A program made the position numbers and the translations under genes. The notes below the pieces were generated by a model. It made no database searches. It worked only from the letters and a program-made list of their open reading frames with translations, and was not told the origin of the DNA. A stretch of DNA of 64,000 nucleotides from an uncultured Lachnospiraceae bacterium (GTDB lineage: Bacteria > Bacillota > Clostridia > Lachnospirales > Lachnospiraceae), in the NCBI GenBank assembly GCA_947571775.1, contig CANOZK010000011.1, positions 1 through 64,000 on the forward strand. Reading direction: 5' to 3'. The first letter of the stretch is position 1, and every line of letters starts with the position of its first letter. Below, one piece after another: positions 7,501-16,692 of this stretch.

Positions 7501-9549
7501 ATGTCTTATACAATAGCACTGGCGGGAAATCCCAACTGCGGGAAAACAACGCTGTTTAATGAGCTGACCGGGTCGAAACAGCATGTTGGAAACTGGCCTG
7601 GTGTCACCGTTGACAAGAAAGAAGGTACTTACAAAAAGAACAAAGAAATCAATGTACTGGATTTACCGGGAACCTATTCCCTCTCCCCCTATTCGGCAGA
7701 AGAGATCGTAGCCAGGGATTACATTGTAAAGGAAAAGCCGGATGCAGTCATCAACATTGTGGACGGCGCAAGCATTGAGCGTAACCTGTATCTGACAGTG
7801 CAGGTTCTGGAAACCGGTATTCCCACCGTAATTGCCATGAACATGATGGATGAGGTAGAACGCCGGGGAGATTCGATTAATTGCAATAAACTTTCGGAAA
7901 TTCTAGGAGTTCCCGTAGTGCCCATCATAGCCAGATCCGGCAAAGGACTGGATGAACTGATGAAAGAAGCCCAGAAGGTGGCAACAGGGAAGAAAGCTCC
8001 CGGCCAGCTTCAGATTTTCGGAAATGATATCGAAGATGCCATTGAAGAAGTAAAAGGCTATTTAACCGAAGGAACCGAGGAAGACCGGCGCTGGACGGCC
8101 ATCAAATTGCTGGAGGGCGATGAGATCATCCTGGAGTCCCTTCACCCAGATACCTCGAAGCTTATTCAGGAAATTGTCCAGAAGATGGACAGCAAATGCG
8201 ATGGGGATACCGAGGCGGCAATCGCAGACAAAAGGTATCAGTATATCGGTCAGATTGTAAAGAAAGCAGTAAAAAAATCCCATACAGGGCATATGGAGAC
8301 CAGATCGGATAAACTGGATAAGATCCTGACAAACCGGGTGCTGGCCCTGCCGATTTTTGCAGTTGTGATGTACATTCTGTTTGCCGCTACATTCAGTGAA
8401 AGTTTTCTGTTTATTCCAGATCTCCCCAGTCCAGGCGTGTGGCTGGCAGGAATTGTGGAAACCGCTTGGGGCGCGTTGACTGACCTGGTGGAAGGCGGTC
8501 TGACCTCTCTGGGAGCCTCTGACTGGGCTTTGGGACTGGTATTGAGCTGTATGGACGGTGTGGGCGCCGTGGCAGGCTTTTTGCCTCTGGTATTGGTATT
8601 ATTCCTGCTGTTATCTTTCCTGGAAGACAGCGGCTATATGGCCAGGGTTGCCTTCGTGATGGACCGCATTTTCCGGCATTTTGGCCTCTCTGGGCGTTCC
8701 TTTATCCCGCTGCTGATGGGATTTGGATGCTCCGTTCCGGCGCTGATGGCATCACGGACGCTGGAAAATGACAAAGACCGCAAGATTACGATGATGATTA
8801 CTCCGTTTATGTCCTGCGGCGCGAAGCTTCCGATATACATGATGTTTGCGGTTACTTTATTTGCAGACAGCAATCAGACCCTGATTGTATTTGGAATCTA
8901 CATGATTGGACTTTTGGTAGCGGTACTTAGCGCCTTTTTGTTAGGCAAATTAATCAAGGGCGACGAGGTTTCTAATTTTATCATGGAATTGCCCTCCTAC
9001 CGTGTTCCCACACTGAAAAGCGTGCTGATTCACGCCTGGGAAAAAGTCAAAGGCTTTGCTATCAAAGCGGGGACGATTATTTTCGGTTCAACCGTGTTGA
9101 TTTGGTTACTGTCCAACTTTAATTTCAGCGGCATGTGTGATATGGAAGAAAGCTTCCTGGCTTCGATCGGAAATGTAATTAAAATCATTTTCATTCCTCT
9201 GGGATTCGGCGACTGGAGAGCCAGCGTGGGCGTTGTCACAGGCTGGATTGCCAAAGAAAATATCGTGGCAACCTTCGGTCAGCTCTTCGGCGGAGTTTCC
9301 GATGAAGTGGTGGAGGCAGTCAGCGCAGGAGAAGAAGCGCTACCGGCGATTACCGCAGTCTTTTCCCCGGCAGCCGCCTGGGCTTATATGGCTTTTAACC
9401 TGTTATGTATGCCCTGCTTCGCAGCAGTCGGCGCGATCAAACGGGAAATGGGATCCTGGAAATGGACCCTGCGGGCCATCGGCTATCAGATGGCGACCGC
9501 CTATGTGGTGGCGCTGGTGATATACTGGCTGTTTGGCCTGTTTTATTGA
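7501..9549 (+). CDS. feoB: Ferrous iron transport protein B
   Basis: 682 aa. The N-terminal GTPase domain shows G1 GNPNCGKTTLFNELTG (residues 8-23), GVTVDKKEG, G3 DLPGTYSL and G4 NMMD, followed by the helical FeoB cytosolic domain. From about residue 275 onward there are multiple membrane segments including the two Gate regions (GYMARVAFVMDRIFRHFGLSG; FGCSVPALMASRTL; PFMSCGAKLPIY with the conserved pore Cys). It imports Fe2+ across the cytoplasmic membrane. Length is slightly below classical FeoB (about 750). ATG 7501 follows GAGGAGG. It is the central gene of the operon; the Fur-like and Cys-rich genes follow. Confidence 0.97.
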   Translation: MSYTIALAGNPNCGKTTLFNELTGSKQHVGNWPGVTVDKKEGTYKKNKEINVLDLPGTYSLSPYSAEEIVARDYIVKEKPDAVINIVDGASIERNLYLTVQVLETGIPTVIAMNMMDEVERRGDSINCNKLSEILGVPVVPIIARSGKGLDELMKEAQKVATGKKAPGQLQIFGNDIEDAIEEVKGYLTEGTEEDRRWTAIKLLEGDEIILESLHPDTSKLIQEIVQKMDSKCDGDTEAAIADKRYQYIGQIVKKAVKKSHTGHMETRSDKLDKILTNRVLALPIFAVVMYILFAATFSESFLFIPDLPSPGVWLAGIVETAWGALTDLVEGGLTSLGASDWALGLVLSCMDGVGAVAGFLPLVLVLFLLLSFLEDSGYMARVAFVMDRIFRHFGLSGRSFIPLLMGFGCSVPALMASRTLENDKDRKITMMITPFMSCGAKLPIYMMFAVTLFADSNQTLIVFGIYMIGLLVAVLSAFLLGKLIKGDEVSNFIMELPSYRVPTLKSVLIHAWEKVKGFAIKAGTIIFGSTVLIWLLSNFNFSGMCDMEESFLASIGNVIKIIFIPLGFGDWRASVGVVTGWIAKENIVATFGQLFGGVSDEVVEAVSAGEEALPAITAVFSPAAAWAYMAFNLLCMPCFAAVGAIKREMGSWKWTLRAIGYQMATAYVVALVIYWLFGLFY

Positions 9550-9578
9550 TGGAGTTGTGACAATTAGGAGGAATTGTT

Positions 9579-9863
9579 TTGTCGAAAGACGAGATCTTAC
9601 AGAAATTAAGAGATGAGGGGTATCGGATTACTAATCAGCGCAGGCTAATCATCGAAACAATTTTGGCGAATGATTGCTCCTGCTGTAAAGAAATCTACTA
9701 TCAAGTACATAAAAAAGACCCAGATATCGGAGTGGCCACGGTATATCGGATGATCAAGACGCTGGAAGAAATCGGGGTTGTAGAGCAGAAGATTGTACTC
9801 AAGCCCTCCTGTAAAGACGATACTTGCAGGAAGGACTGCATTTTCAAAGATTTCGAGAAATAA
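9579..9863 (+). CDS. Short Fur-family-like regulator with Cys-rich tail
   Basis: 94 aa, against about 140-150 for Fur. The winged-helix part is complete (LRDEGYRITNQRRLIIETIL; YYQVHKKDPDIGVATVYRMIKTLEEIGVV), with the recognition-helix signature of Fur. The dimerisation domain and its HHDH-type metal ligands are absent. Instead the protein has two Cys clusters, C33/C35/C36 in the winged helix and C78/C83/C87 in the tail. Start is TTG 9579 behind TTAGGAGG. The last position but one in the feo operon suggests local iron-responsive control, possibly with Cys-bound metal; that is inference. Confidence 0.75.
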   Translation: MSKDEILQKLRDEGYRITNQRRLIIETILANDCSCCKEIYYQVHKKDPDIGVATVYRMIKTLEEIGVVEQKIVLKPSCKDDTCRKDCIFKDFEK

Positions 9864-9879
9864 AACGGGAGGTGGATTT

Positions 9880-10029
9880 GTGGGAAACCTTATTGTGATT
9901 CTGGTAATCGGCCTTGGCCTGCTGGCAGTTTTGTGGTATCATATCAGCAGACGAAAAAGAGGAGACACCGGCTGTGGGTGCGGGTGCAGCGGATGCAGTA
10001 CAAAATGCAATATAAAAAAAGAGCCATAG
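9880..10029 (+). CDS. FeoB-associated Cys-rich membrane protein
   Basis: 49 aa, too short for usual ORF filters. One N-terminal membrane helix (GNLIVILVIGLGLLAVLWYH), then a basic stretch and the Cys cluster CGCGCSGCSTKC typical of the FeoB-associated Cys-rich family. GTG 9880 is supported by GGGAGGTGG at 9867-9875, 16 bp after the Fur-like gene. Probable role is an accessory for iron handling at the membrane; mechanism unknown. A terminator follows at 10054-10083. Confidence 0.8.
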   Translation: MGNLIVILVIGLGLLAVLWYHISRRKRGDTGCGCGCSGCSTKCNIKKEP

Positions 10030-10053
10030 CAAAATCAAATGAAGTCAAATTCC

Positions 10054-10086
10054 AGGCAGAACATAGAAAGATGTGTTCTGCCTTTC
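10054..10086 (+). terminator. Terminator of the feo operon
   Basis: AGGCAGAACA (10054-10063) pairs perfectly with TGTTCTGCCT (10074-10083), followed by a short T-rich tract. Confidence 0.7.
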
Positions 10087-10203
10087 CATTTTATAACAAT
10101 CCAGATGTCTTGCAGCTTGCAAAAATCCTCACTGTATGATATTTTAAAAACAGAACAAATTTTTGGCTTTCAGAGTTTTTCGTTATATGGAGGAGGAGAG
10201 CCT

Positions 10204-11052
10204 ATGGCGCAGAAAAAGCAAAAGAAACCGCAGAAGAAACAGGAGCGGGCAAAATGGTGGATATGGATACTGGCTGTGGCGCTCTGCCTGTTTTTGGGCA
10301 GGGAAGTATACGAAATTCCCCAGGTGGCGCAGCAGATACAGCAGGCGCTTCCGACAGAGGGAAGCCTGACCGGGGATTCTTCAGGAAGTTTTGCAGAGGA
10401 TTGGAGCGAAAATCCCACCGAAGCTTCGTCGGGAGAGCAGACGCAAAATCTGACTTTGGACGAAATCCCGGAGTATTCGGGAGACGCTTACATTTCTGTT
10501 GAGGGAAATGAACCGGATTTTACCCAAGAGGATTTATCACAGGGGGTGTTTGAAGAATACAGCGAGTTGGACAGCCTGGGCAGGTGCGGAACGGCGTTTG
10601 CTAACGTAGGGACGGAAACGATGCCCCAGGAGACGCGGGCGCCCATTTCCAAAATCAAGCCCACCGGCTGGCGTTCTGTAAAATATGACAATATAAACGG
10701 CAAATATCTGTATAACCGCTGCCATCTGATTGGATTTCAGTTGACGGCAGAAAACGCCAACGAGAGAAATCTGATTACCGGAACAAGGTATCTGAATATC
10801 GAAGGAATGCTGCCTTTTGAAAACGCGGTGGCCGATTATATAAAAGAGACTGAAAACCATGTGCTGTACCGGGTAACGCCTGTCTTTGAGGAGGGCGCGC
10901 TGGTGGCCTCCGGCGTTCAGATGGAAGCTATGTCCGTGGAAGATCAGGGAGAGGGCATTTTCTTCAACGTCTATGTATATAACGTGCAGCCGGGAATTCT
11001 CATCGACTACCAGACCGGGGAGAGTTCCCTGGATGGCGAGGAGTGGCAATGA
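10204..11052 (+). CDS. Membrane-anchored DNA/RNA non-specific endonuclease
   Basis: 282 aa. A basic N-terminus (AQKKQKKPQKKQ) precedes one membrane helix (WWIWILAVALCLFLG), then an acidic linker to about residue 75, then a beta-beta-alpha-metal nuclease domain. Its catalytic block reads YLYNRCHLIGFQLTAENAN, with His in the place of the DRGH motif, followed by the metal-binding Asn in NERNLITGTRYLN. This is the DNA-entry nuclease (NucA/EndA) branch. The ATG at 10204 has GGAGGAGAG just upstream; the frame opens earlier but without a ribosome site. The likely location is outside the membrane, in nutrient scavenging or competence; which one is not decidable here. Confidence 0.85.
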   Translation: MAQKKQKKPQKKQERAKWWIWILAVALCLFLGREVYEIPQVAQQIQQALPTEGSLTGDSSGSFAEDWSENPTEASSGEQTQNLTLDEIPEYSGDAYISVEGNEPDFTQEDLSQGVFEEYSELDSLGRCGTAFANVGTETMPQETRAPISKIKPTGWRSVKYDNINGKYLYNRCHLIGFQLTAENANERNLITGTRYLNIEGMLPFENAVADYIKETENHVLYRVTPVFEEGALVASGVQMEAMSVEDQGEGIFFNVYVYNVQPGILIDYQTGESSLDGEEWQ

Positions 11053-11137
11053 TGCAGATTTTTATTTACCAACCGCTGTATGATGTGATATAATAAAAAA
11101 TACGTAACTGTGGTGAGATAGGCAGAAATGGGAATGA

Positions 11138-13183
11138 ATGGAAGAAAAGGTTAAATTAAAGGGAAAAATAAAGGGCATTATGTTCTGGCCGCTGATACTG
11201 TTGTTGCTGCTAGCGGTGATGAATGGGGTATTGTTTTGGATCAGTTACCGGGCGGGGATTGTGGCACTCATTTTCCTTGTTTTTTATCTCGTGCTTTGGC
11301 TGGCGCTGTACCAGTATCACAGAACCAAGATTTTATCGGAGCTGATTCGGTTCAGCACGGTTTTTTCCCATGTGGAAAATATTATGCTGGATGGCCTGGT
11401 GCTCCCATTCGGTATAGCGGATCAGAACGGAGAGCTGGTGTGGATGAACCAGTTTATGAACGAACTGTTTTCGGAGCAGCGCAAAAAGAACATTGGCGTG
11501 TTTTTTCCGTCTGTTACAGGCAAGGTTCTTTCGGATCTGCGCAATGACAAGATCGAAGAATTTTCGGTGGAGTATGAAAGCCGGAATTATCGCCTCCTGC
11601 TGCACAAAGTGGGCTTTGAACAGGTGAGAAAACAGACGGATATCATAGAGGGGCTGGAGCAGCGCCACACGCTGGCGGCGGTATATCTGTTTGACGAGAC
11701 GAACCTTCAGGCGGCGATTCAGACCACAGAAGATGAGAAGCCGGTCATCGGCTTGATCTATCTGGATAATTATGAGGAAGCCCTTGGAACTGTGGAAGAA
11801 GTCCGGCGTTCACTGCTGATCGCTCTTGTGGACCGGAAGATCAACAAATATTTCGCCGCGCTGGACGGCCTGGTAAAGAAGCTGGAAAAAGACCGGTACT
11901 TCCTTGTGATGCCTCACCGCTGTCTGGAGAAGCTCAAGGAAGTCAAGTTCAGTATTCTGGAGGAAGTCAAGAATGTCAACATAGGAAACGAGATGTCCGT
12001 GACTTTAAGTATTGGCATTGGCTTAAACGGCAGCGGCTACAACCAGAATTATGAGCAGTCCCAGATTGCCATAGAGATGGCCCTGGGCAGAGGCGGCGAC
12101 CAGGTTGTGATAAAGGACGGAGAATCCATTTCCTATTTTGGCGGCAAGTCCCAGCAGATGGAGAAGGCGACCCGTGTAAAAGCGCGTGTAAAAGCCCAAG
12201 CGCTCAAAGAGTTTATGACCAACAACGACAAAGTTGTGGTAATGGGACATAAGATTACCGATGTAGACGCTTTCGGCGCGGCCATAGGGATTTACCGGGC
12301 GGCAAAGACGCTGGGCAAAGAGGTTCACATCGTCATCAGCGATTTGACCACTTCCATCCGCCCGCTGTTGGCGGGGTTTCAGGAAAACGATGAGTACGAG
12401 CGGGATATGTTCGTAAATGGCAGCACGGCGAAAGAGATTGTAGACCACAATACCGTGTTGGTAGTGGTGGACACCAATAAGCCCAGCTATACAGAGTGCC
12501 CGGATTTGCTGCACCGGACAAAGACCATTGTGGTGCTGGATCACCACCGCAGAGGCAGCGAAGTAATCGAAAACGCCATTTTATCCTATGTGGAGCCTTA
12601 CGCTTCTTCCACCTGTGAGATGGTGGCGGAGGTTCTGCAATACTTTGCAGATGGCGTCCATATCCGAAACATGGAAGCGGACAGCCTTTATGCAGGAATT
12701 ATCATTGATACCAACAATTTCAAATCAAAGGCGGGCGTGCGCACCTTTGAGGCGGCGGCCTTCCTGCGCCGGTGCGGTGCGGACGTGGTACGGGTGCAGA
12801 AGCTTCTTCGCGACAATATGGATGCTTTCCGAGCGCGTGCAGAGACGATCTGCAACGCGGAAATTTACGAGGGGGTTTATGCTGTGGCCATCTGTCCCAG
12901 TAGAGGTCTGGACAGCCCCACAGTCGTAGCGGCCCAGGCGGCCAATGAGCTGCTGAATATTGAGGGGGTCAAAGCTTCCTTCGTACTCACAGATTATAAT
13001 CACATTACTTATATTAGCGCCAGGGCTATTGACGAGGTCAATGTCCAGGTGATTATGGAGAAGCTGGGCGGAGGGGGCCATATGAACATTGCAGGGGCGC
13101 AGGTTCCCGATAAGCCCCCAGAAGAAATTGTAGAGGTTGTAAAGGATATGCTCAAAGACATGATAGAAAAAGGAGAATTGTAG
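11138..13183 (+). CDS. gdpP: Cyclic-di-AMP phosphodiesterase GdpP (DHH/DHHA1)
   Basis: 681 aa. Order: two N-terminal membrane helices (about 15-60), a PAS-like sensor (about 80-160), a degenerate GGDEF domain (about 170-330), then DHH (VMGHKITDVDAFGAAIG, residues 370-377 metal site; VVVLDHHRRGS, DHH at about 468) and DHHA1 ending in GGGGHMNIAGAQ. The metal ligands are present, so hydrolysis of c-di-AMP to pApA is expected. This domain order is diagnostic of GdpP (YybT). The stop abuts the ATG of rplI (TAGATG). gdpP-rplI-dnaB is a conserved Firmicute order. Confidence 0.95.
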   Translation: MEEKVKLKGKIKGIMFWPLILLLLLAVMNGVLFWISYRAGIVALIFLVFYLVLWLALYQYHRTKILSELIRFSTVFSHVENIMLDGLVLPFGIADQNGELVWMNQFMNELFSEQRKKNIGVFFPSVTGKVLSDLRNDKIEEFSVEYESRNYRLLLHKVGFEQVRKQTDIIEGLEQRHTLAAVYLFDETNLQAAIQTTEDEKPVIGLIYLDNYEEALGTVEEVRRSLLIALVDRKINKYFAALDGLVKKLEKDRYFLVMPHRCLEKLKEVKFSILEEVKNVNIGNEMSVTLSIGIGLNGSGYNQNYEQSQIAIEMALGRGGDQVVIKDGESISYFGGKSQQMEKATRVKARVKAQALKEFMTNNDKVVVMGHKITDVDAFGAAIGIYRAAKTLGKEVHIVISDLTTSIRPLLAGFQENDEYERDMFVNGSTAKEIVDHNTVLVVVDTNKPSYTECPDLLHRTKTIVVLDHHRRGSEVIENAILSYVEPYASSTCEMVAEVLQYFADGVHIRNMEADSLYAGIIIDTNNFKSKAGVRTFEAAAFLRRCGADVVRVQKLLRDNMDAFRARAETICNAEIYEGVYAVAICPSRGLDSPTVVAAQAANELLNIEGVKASFVLTDYNHITYISARAIDEVNVQVIMEKLGGGGHMNIAGAQVPDKPPEEIVEVVKDMLKDMIEKGEL

Positions 13184-13630
13184 ATGAAAGTCATATTATT
13201 AGAGGATGTAAAAACCCTGGGGAAAAAGGGGGAAATCGTAAACGTAAGCGACGGATATGCCAGGAATATGCTGCTCCCCAAGAAATTGGGCGTGGAGGCA
13301 ACGCCAAAAAATCTAAATGATCTGAAACTGAAAAAAGCCCATCAGCAAAAGCTGGCGCAGGACAACTTGGAGGCCGCCAAAGAATTTGCCAAAAACCTGG
13401 AGGGAAAAGAGATTGTACTAACGCTAAAAGTAGGAGAAGGCGGAAAAACCTTCGGTTCCATATCGGCGAAAGAAATTTCCGACGCCGCCCAGGAACAGAT
13501 AGGCATGACCCTAGATAAGAAAAAACTGCAGTTGGAAAGCCCGATCAAGAGCCTGGGGGTAACGGAAGTTCCTTTGCGCTTGCACCCAGAAGTGACAGGC
13601 AAAGTTAAGATTGTGGTAAAAGAAGCTTAG
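13184..13630 (+). CDS. rplI: 50S ribosomal protein L9
   Basis: 148 aa, the usual L9 length. N-terminal domain [33 protein letters not shown] with the conserved rRNA-binding Gly/Lys residues, the long connecting helix (about 45-75), and the C-terminal domain with [12 protein letters not shown] and [16 protein letters not shown]. It binds 23S rRNA near the L1 stalk base. The start follows the gdpP stop directly, with GGAGAA inside gdpP as the ribosome site. Confidence 0.98.
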   Translation: MKVILLEDVKTLGKKGEIVNVSDGYARNMLLPKKLGVEATPKNLNDLKLKKAHQQKLAQDNLEAAKEFAKNLEGKEIVLTLKVGEGGKTFGSISAKEISDAAQEQIGMTLDKKKLQLESPIKSLGVTEVPLRLHPEVTGKVKIVVKEA

Positions 13631-13651
13631 AATAAAACGGGGAGATACGAA

Positions 13652-14980
13652 GTGGAAGAAGCACTGATTAAGCGGGTTCTGCCCCATAGCCTGGAGGCAG
13701 AGAAGTCGGTTATCGGTTCCATGATTATGGATCAGGAAGCTATACTGGTGGCTTCCGAAATTTTGCATAGCAGCGATTTTTACCAGAGCCAATACGGCAT
13801 TATCTTTGATACCATCGTGGAATTATGCAACGAAGGAAAGCCGGTGGATTTGGTCACACTGCAGGACAGGCTTCGGGAAAAAGAGCTGCCTGCCGAGATC
13901 AGCGCCATGGAGTATGCCAGGGAGCTGTTGGACTCGGTGCCCACATCGGCAAACATCAAATATTATGCCAATATTGTCAGCGAGAAAGCGCTGCTGCGCC
14001 GTCTGATCAGGGCAAGCGAGGAGGTTGCGGACGCTTGTTATTTGCAGCAGGAGAAGACCGAAGCCATCTTGGACGCCGCAGAAAAGAAAATGTTCGATCT
14101 GTTCCAGAGGCAGGGCACGTCGGACTATGTCCCGATCCGGCAAATCGTGCTAAATGTGGTGGACAACATCGAGAAAGCCTCCCGAACGCAGGGAAATGTA
14201 ACCGGGCTGCCCACAGGCTTTGTGGATCTGGATTACAAAACCTCAGGATTCCAACCATCGGATCTGATTTTGATAGCCGCCAGGCCCTCCATGGGGAAGA
14301 CGGCTTTTGCTTTGAACATCGCCCGCAATATGGCCGCAAAAAGCGGAATTTCCATAGCTATTTTCAGTCTGGAAATGTCGAAAGAACAATTGGTCAGCCG
14401 CATGTTGTCCATGGAATCGCGGGTGGACAGCCAGAGTATGCGCACGGGAGATCTGCGCGACGAGGACTGGACAAAGTTGGTAGAAGGGGCGGACGTGATC
14501 GGACGCTCCCGCCTGATCATCGACGATACGCCAGGAATCTCCGTGTCTGCCCTGCGCTCCAAATGCCGCAAATATAAGTTGGAGCACGATCTGGGCATTG
14601 TTTTTATTGATTACCTTCAGTTAATGAGCGGCAGCGGACGCAGCGATTCCCGTCAGCAGGAGATCTCCGATATCTCCCGCTCCTTAAAAGCCCTGGCCCG
14701 CGAGCTGCAAGTGCCCATCGTGGCCCTTTCCCAGCTAAGCCGCGCCGTAGAGCAGCGCCCCAACCATCGCCCCATGCTCTCAGACCTGCGGGAATCCGGA
14801 GCCATTGAGCAGGACGCAGACGTGGTGATGTTCATTTACCGAGACGATTATTACAACAAGGACAGTGAAAAAAAGAACATCGCAGAAATCCACATCGCCA
14901 AACAGAGAAACGGCCCCATCGGCGTGGTAGATCTGGTTTGGATGCCCCAGTATACCCAGTTTGTCAATATGAAAAAATAG
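13652..14980 (+). CDS. dnaB: Replicative DNA helicase DnaB
   Basis: 442 aa, hexameric 5'-3' helicase at the replication fork. The N-terminal domain (RVLPHSLEAEKSVIGSMIMD, LVTLQDRLREKE) is followed by the RecA-like ATPase with Walker A ARPSMGKTAFALNIA (about 209-223), AIFSLEMSKEQL, Walker B DLGIVFIDYLQLMSG, and the DnaB motifs ALARELQVPIVALSQLSR and DLRESGAIEQDADVV. GTG 13652 is preceded by GGGGAG. No intein. It is the third gene of gdpP-rplI-dnaB. Confidence 0.97.
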   Translation: MEEALIKRVLPHSLEAEKSVIGSMIMDQEAILVASEILHSSDFYQSQYGIIFDTIVELCNEGKPVDLVTLQDRLREKELPAEISAMEYARELLDSVPTSANIKYYANIVSEKALLRRLIRASEEVADACYLQQEKTEAILDAAEKKMFDLFQRQGTSDYVPIRQIVLNVVDNIEKASRTQGNVTGLPTGFVDLDYKTSGFQPSDLILIAARPSMGKTAFALNIARNMAAKSGISIAIFSLEMSKEQLVSRMLSMESRVDSQSMRTGDLRDEDWTKLVEGADVIGRSRLIIDDTPGISVSALRSKCRKYKLEHDLGIVFIDYLQLMSGSGRSDSRQQEISDISRSLKALARELQVPIVALSQLSRAVEQRPNHRPMLSDLRESGAIEQDADVVMFIYRDDYYNKDSEKKNIAEIHIAKQRNGPIGVVDLVWMPQYTQFVNMKK

Positions 14981-15019
14981 ATACACCGAATATATAGATA
15001 ATCTGTCGAACACTTTTGC

Positions 15020-15048
15020 TTGTGATTTGAAAACCTTCTGTTTATAAT
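15020..15048 (+). promoter_or_regulatory. Promoter upstream of the MerR-like gene
   Basis: TTGTGA (15020-15025), 17-bp spacer, TATAAT (15043-15048); transcription would start about 35 bp before the ATG at 15089. Confidence 0.65.
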
Positions 15049-15088
15049 AAAGGGAGGGACAAATGCGCCCAAGATTAGGAGGAGTAGT

Positions 15089-15736
15089 ATGGACGATCAG
15101 GTTTATACCATATCCCAGGCGGCAAAAGAGGTAGGCGAAAGCACATCTGTCCTCCGATATTGGGAAGAAGTGCTGGAAATCCGTGTGAACCGCAACCAAA
15201 AGGGATATCGCTGCTACACCGGATACGATATTCAGTTATTCCTGAATATAAAAGAGCTGAAGAAAAGAGGCCTGAAGCTGGAAGCAATCAAGGAATTTAT
15301 CCCGATCATCTACCAGTACGGGCCGGGGGCGCCGAGAAGCAAGACCAGATTGCTGGAGGAATCGGGGGAAATTGTCGAGGAACTGACAGAAATCAAAGAG
15401 ATACCAATCACTCAGGAAATACAGGAACCACAGGATTCAGAAATTGTATGGGAAGCGAAAGAGGGACAAGCAGAAGAAGTGGCAGAAAAGAAGGCGGAGA
15501 GGGGAGAGATACCCTTGCCTATGGAGGGCCATTTGGATGATTTTCGGATTACGGAATTCCAGAACATCCTGGAAAAGCTGATTGCCCAAGGGGTAAAAGA
15601 GAAAAACCAGGAGGAGCTGCGTATCCGCAAGCTGGATGAAAAAATACGCTTCCATCAACAGGGGTTAAAACAGGTGGCGGCGGCCCAGGAAATGAAACAC
15701 CGGCGCGGCAAGAGGAATAAGCGAAGAAAAAAATAA
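15089..15736 (+). CDS. MerR-like helix-turn-helix protein
   Basis: 215 aa. Residues 5-70 form a MerR-type winged helix (YTISQAAKEVGESTSVLRYWEE, then NRNQKGYRCYTGYDIQLFLNIKELKKRGLKLEAIKEF). The middle (about 90-145) is Glu-rich low complexity, and the end is a Lys/Arg-rich probable coiled coil (HRRGKRNKRRKK). The layout of HTH, acidic linker and coiled coil recalls RacA-like chromosome-anchoring or dispersed DNA-binding proteins rather than ligand-sensing MerR repressors. Start ATG 15089 follows AGGAGGAG. It has its own promoter and a shared bidirectional terminator. Confidence 0.7.
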   Translation: MDDQVYTISQAAKEVGESTSVLRYWEEVLEIRVNRNQKGYRCYTGYDIQLFLNIKELKKRGLKLEAIKEFIPIIYQYGPGAPRSKTRLLEESGEIVEELTEIKEIPITQEIQEPQDSEIVWEAKEGQAEEVAEKKAERGEIPLPMEGHLDDFRITEFQNILEKLIAQGVKEKNQEELRIRKLDEKIRFHQQGLKQVAAAQEMKHRRGKRNKRRKK

Positions 15737-15745
15737 AGCAAAAAA

Positions 15746-15777
15746 AGAGGAGATGACATACATCCCCTCTTTTTTTC
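15746..15777. terminator. Bidirectional terminator between the MerR-like gene and ferredoxin
   Basis: AGAGGAGATG (15746-15755) pairs with CATCCCCTCT (15761-15770), flanked by A and T runs on the two sides, so it serves both converging genes. Confidence 0.8.
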
Positions 15778-15797
15778 ATAAGTATCACGAATGTTTC

Positions 15798-15989
<192 letters not shown>

Positions 15990-16000
15990 TTATATCCAAC

Positions 16001-16029
16001 ATTCTAAACTATCTTCTGCATAAATACAA
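16001..16029 (-). promoter_or_regulatory. Promoter of the ferredoxin gene
   Basis: On the minus strand TTGTAT (16029-16024), 17-bp spacer, TAGAAT (16006-16001), about 35 bp upstream of the ATG. Confidence 0.6.
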
Positions 16030-16067
16030 GTGGAAATTTTAAAAAATATGACAAACTATTTTTTGGA

Positions 16068-16094
16068 AGCGGGACAAGGCAGGTTCGTCCCGCT
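16068..16094. terminator. GC-rich hairpin after DUF1858
   Basis: AGCGGGAC (16068-16075) pairs perfectly with GTCCCGCT (16087-16094). No T run follows on the minus strand, so it may stabilise the 3' end rather than terminate fully. Confidence 0.45.
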
Positions 16095-16110
16095 TTGTCC
16101 CGTCAAAATC

Positions 16111-16314
16111 TTACTGAGCAGCCAAAAATTCGTTGATCTGGCTTTCCAGTTTATCAGCATCCATGCCATGGACAACTGCTGCTTCCGCCAATGTCTCTGC
16201 CTGAGCGGAGGGGCATCCAATGCAGTGCATACCAGCCCGCATCAGGATTGGGGCAATATTGGAATCTACCTGAAGCAATTCACCGATTCTCATATCTTTG
16301 GAAATCTGTGTCAT
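16111..16314 (-). CDS. DUF1858 domain protein
   Basis: 67 aa, all one DUF1858 domain: ITQ-type start ([22 protein letters not shown]), then [20 protein letters not shown] with the CxxC pair (C31, C34) and a C-terminal helix. The family is linked to hybrid-cluster protein and ScdA/RIC-type iron-sulfur repair and is assumed to be redox-active. The ATG at 16312-16314 has AAGGAGAG upstream on the minus strand. It has its own promoter (16366-16394). The neighbouring ferredoxin on the same strand supports a redox role. Confidence 0.85.
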   Translation of the reverse strand: MTQISKDMRIGELLQVDSNIAPILMRAGMHCIGCPSAQAETLAEAAVVHGMDADKLESQINEFLAAQ

Positions 16315-16365
16315 GTTCTTCTCTCCTTTTTCTTATGAAATTCGCCCTCAACAGGGTACTTTCCT

Positions 16366-16394
16366 ATTATAATACCTTTTTCCCCCGGAATCAA
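16366..16394 (-). promoter_or_regulatory. Promoter of the DUF1858 gene
   Basis: On the minus strand TTGATT (16394-16389), 17-bp spacer, TATAAT (16371-16366). Confidence 0.7.
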
Positions 16395-16516
16395 CAGGAA
16401 TCCGCAGATTGGAAAGAAAAACGATATCAAGATACATTTCATACCCAAAAGTAAAGCTATACTTTCATGTTATCCCTGTTTGAAATCGCTCTGTCCTTTA
16501 GCAGCCCTTTTTTATA

Positions 16517-16549
16517 CAAAAAAACTCCACTACATAACAAAACAGTGGA
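16517..16549 (-). terminator. Minus-strand terminator outside the invertible element
   Basis: Read on the minus strand, TCCACT (16549-16544) and AGTGGA (16531-16526) form a stem with a 12-nt loop followed by a G and seven T. It would stop leftward transcripts leaving the element at 16636 before they reach DUF1858. Confidence 0.6.
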
Positions 16550-16636
16550 AATTTTAAAAATCTCAGAAAAATAATTTTTACAGCTTATATTTTCAAACCC
16601 AACTCGTATTATGATACAGACAAGGATAATTGCAAG

Positions 16637-16668
16637 TATTGTGTCTTAGAATGACCCCTTCTAAGATG
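16637..16668. repeat. Left inverted repeat / putative recombinase site
   Basis: Arms at 16644-16651 and 16659-16666, spacer TGACCCC at 16652-16658. Identical in reverse complement to 18049-18080. Confidence 0.9.
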
Positions 16669-16692
16669 TTTCTTTCTTGCTTTCTGAGACTC

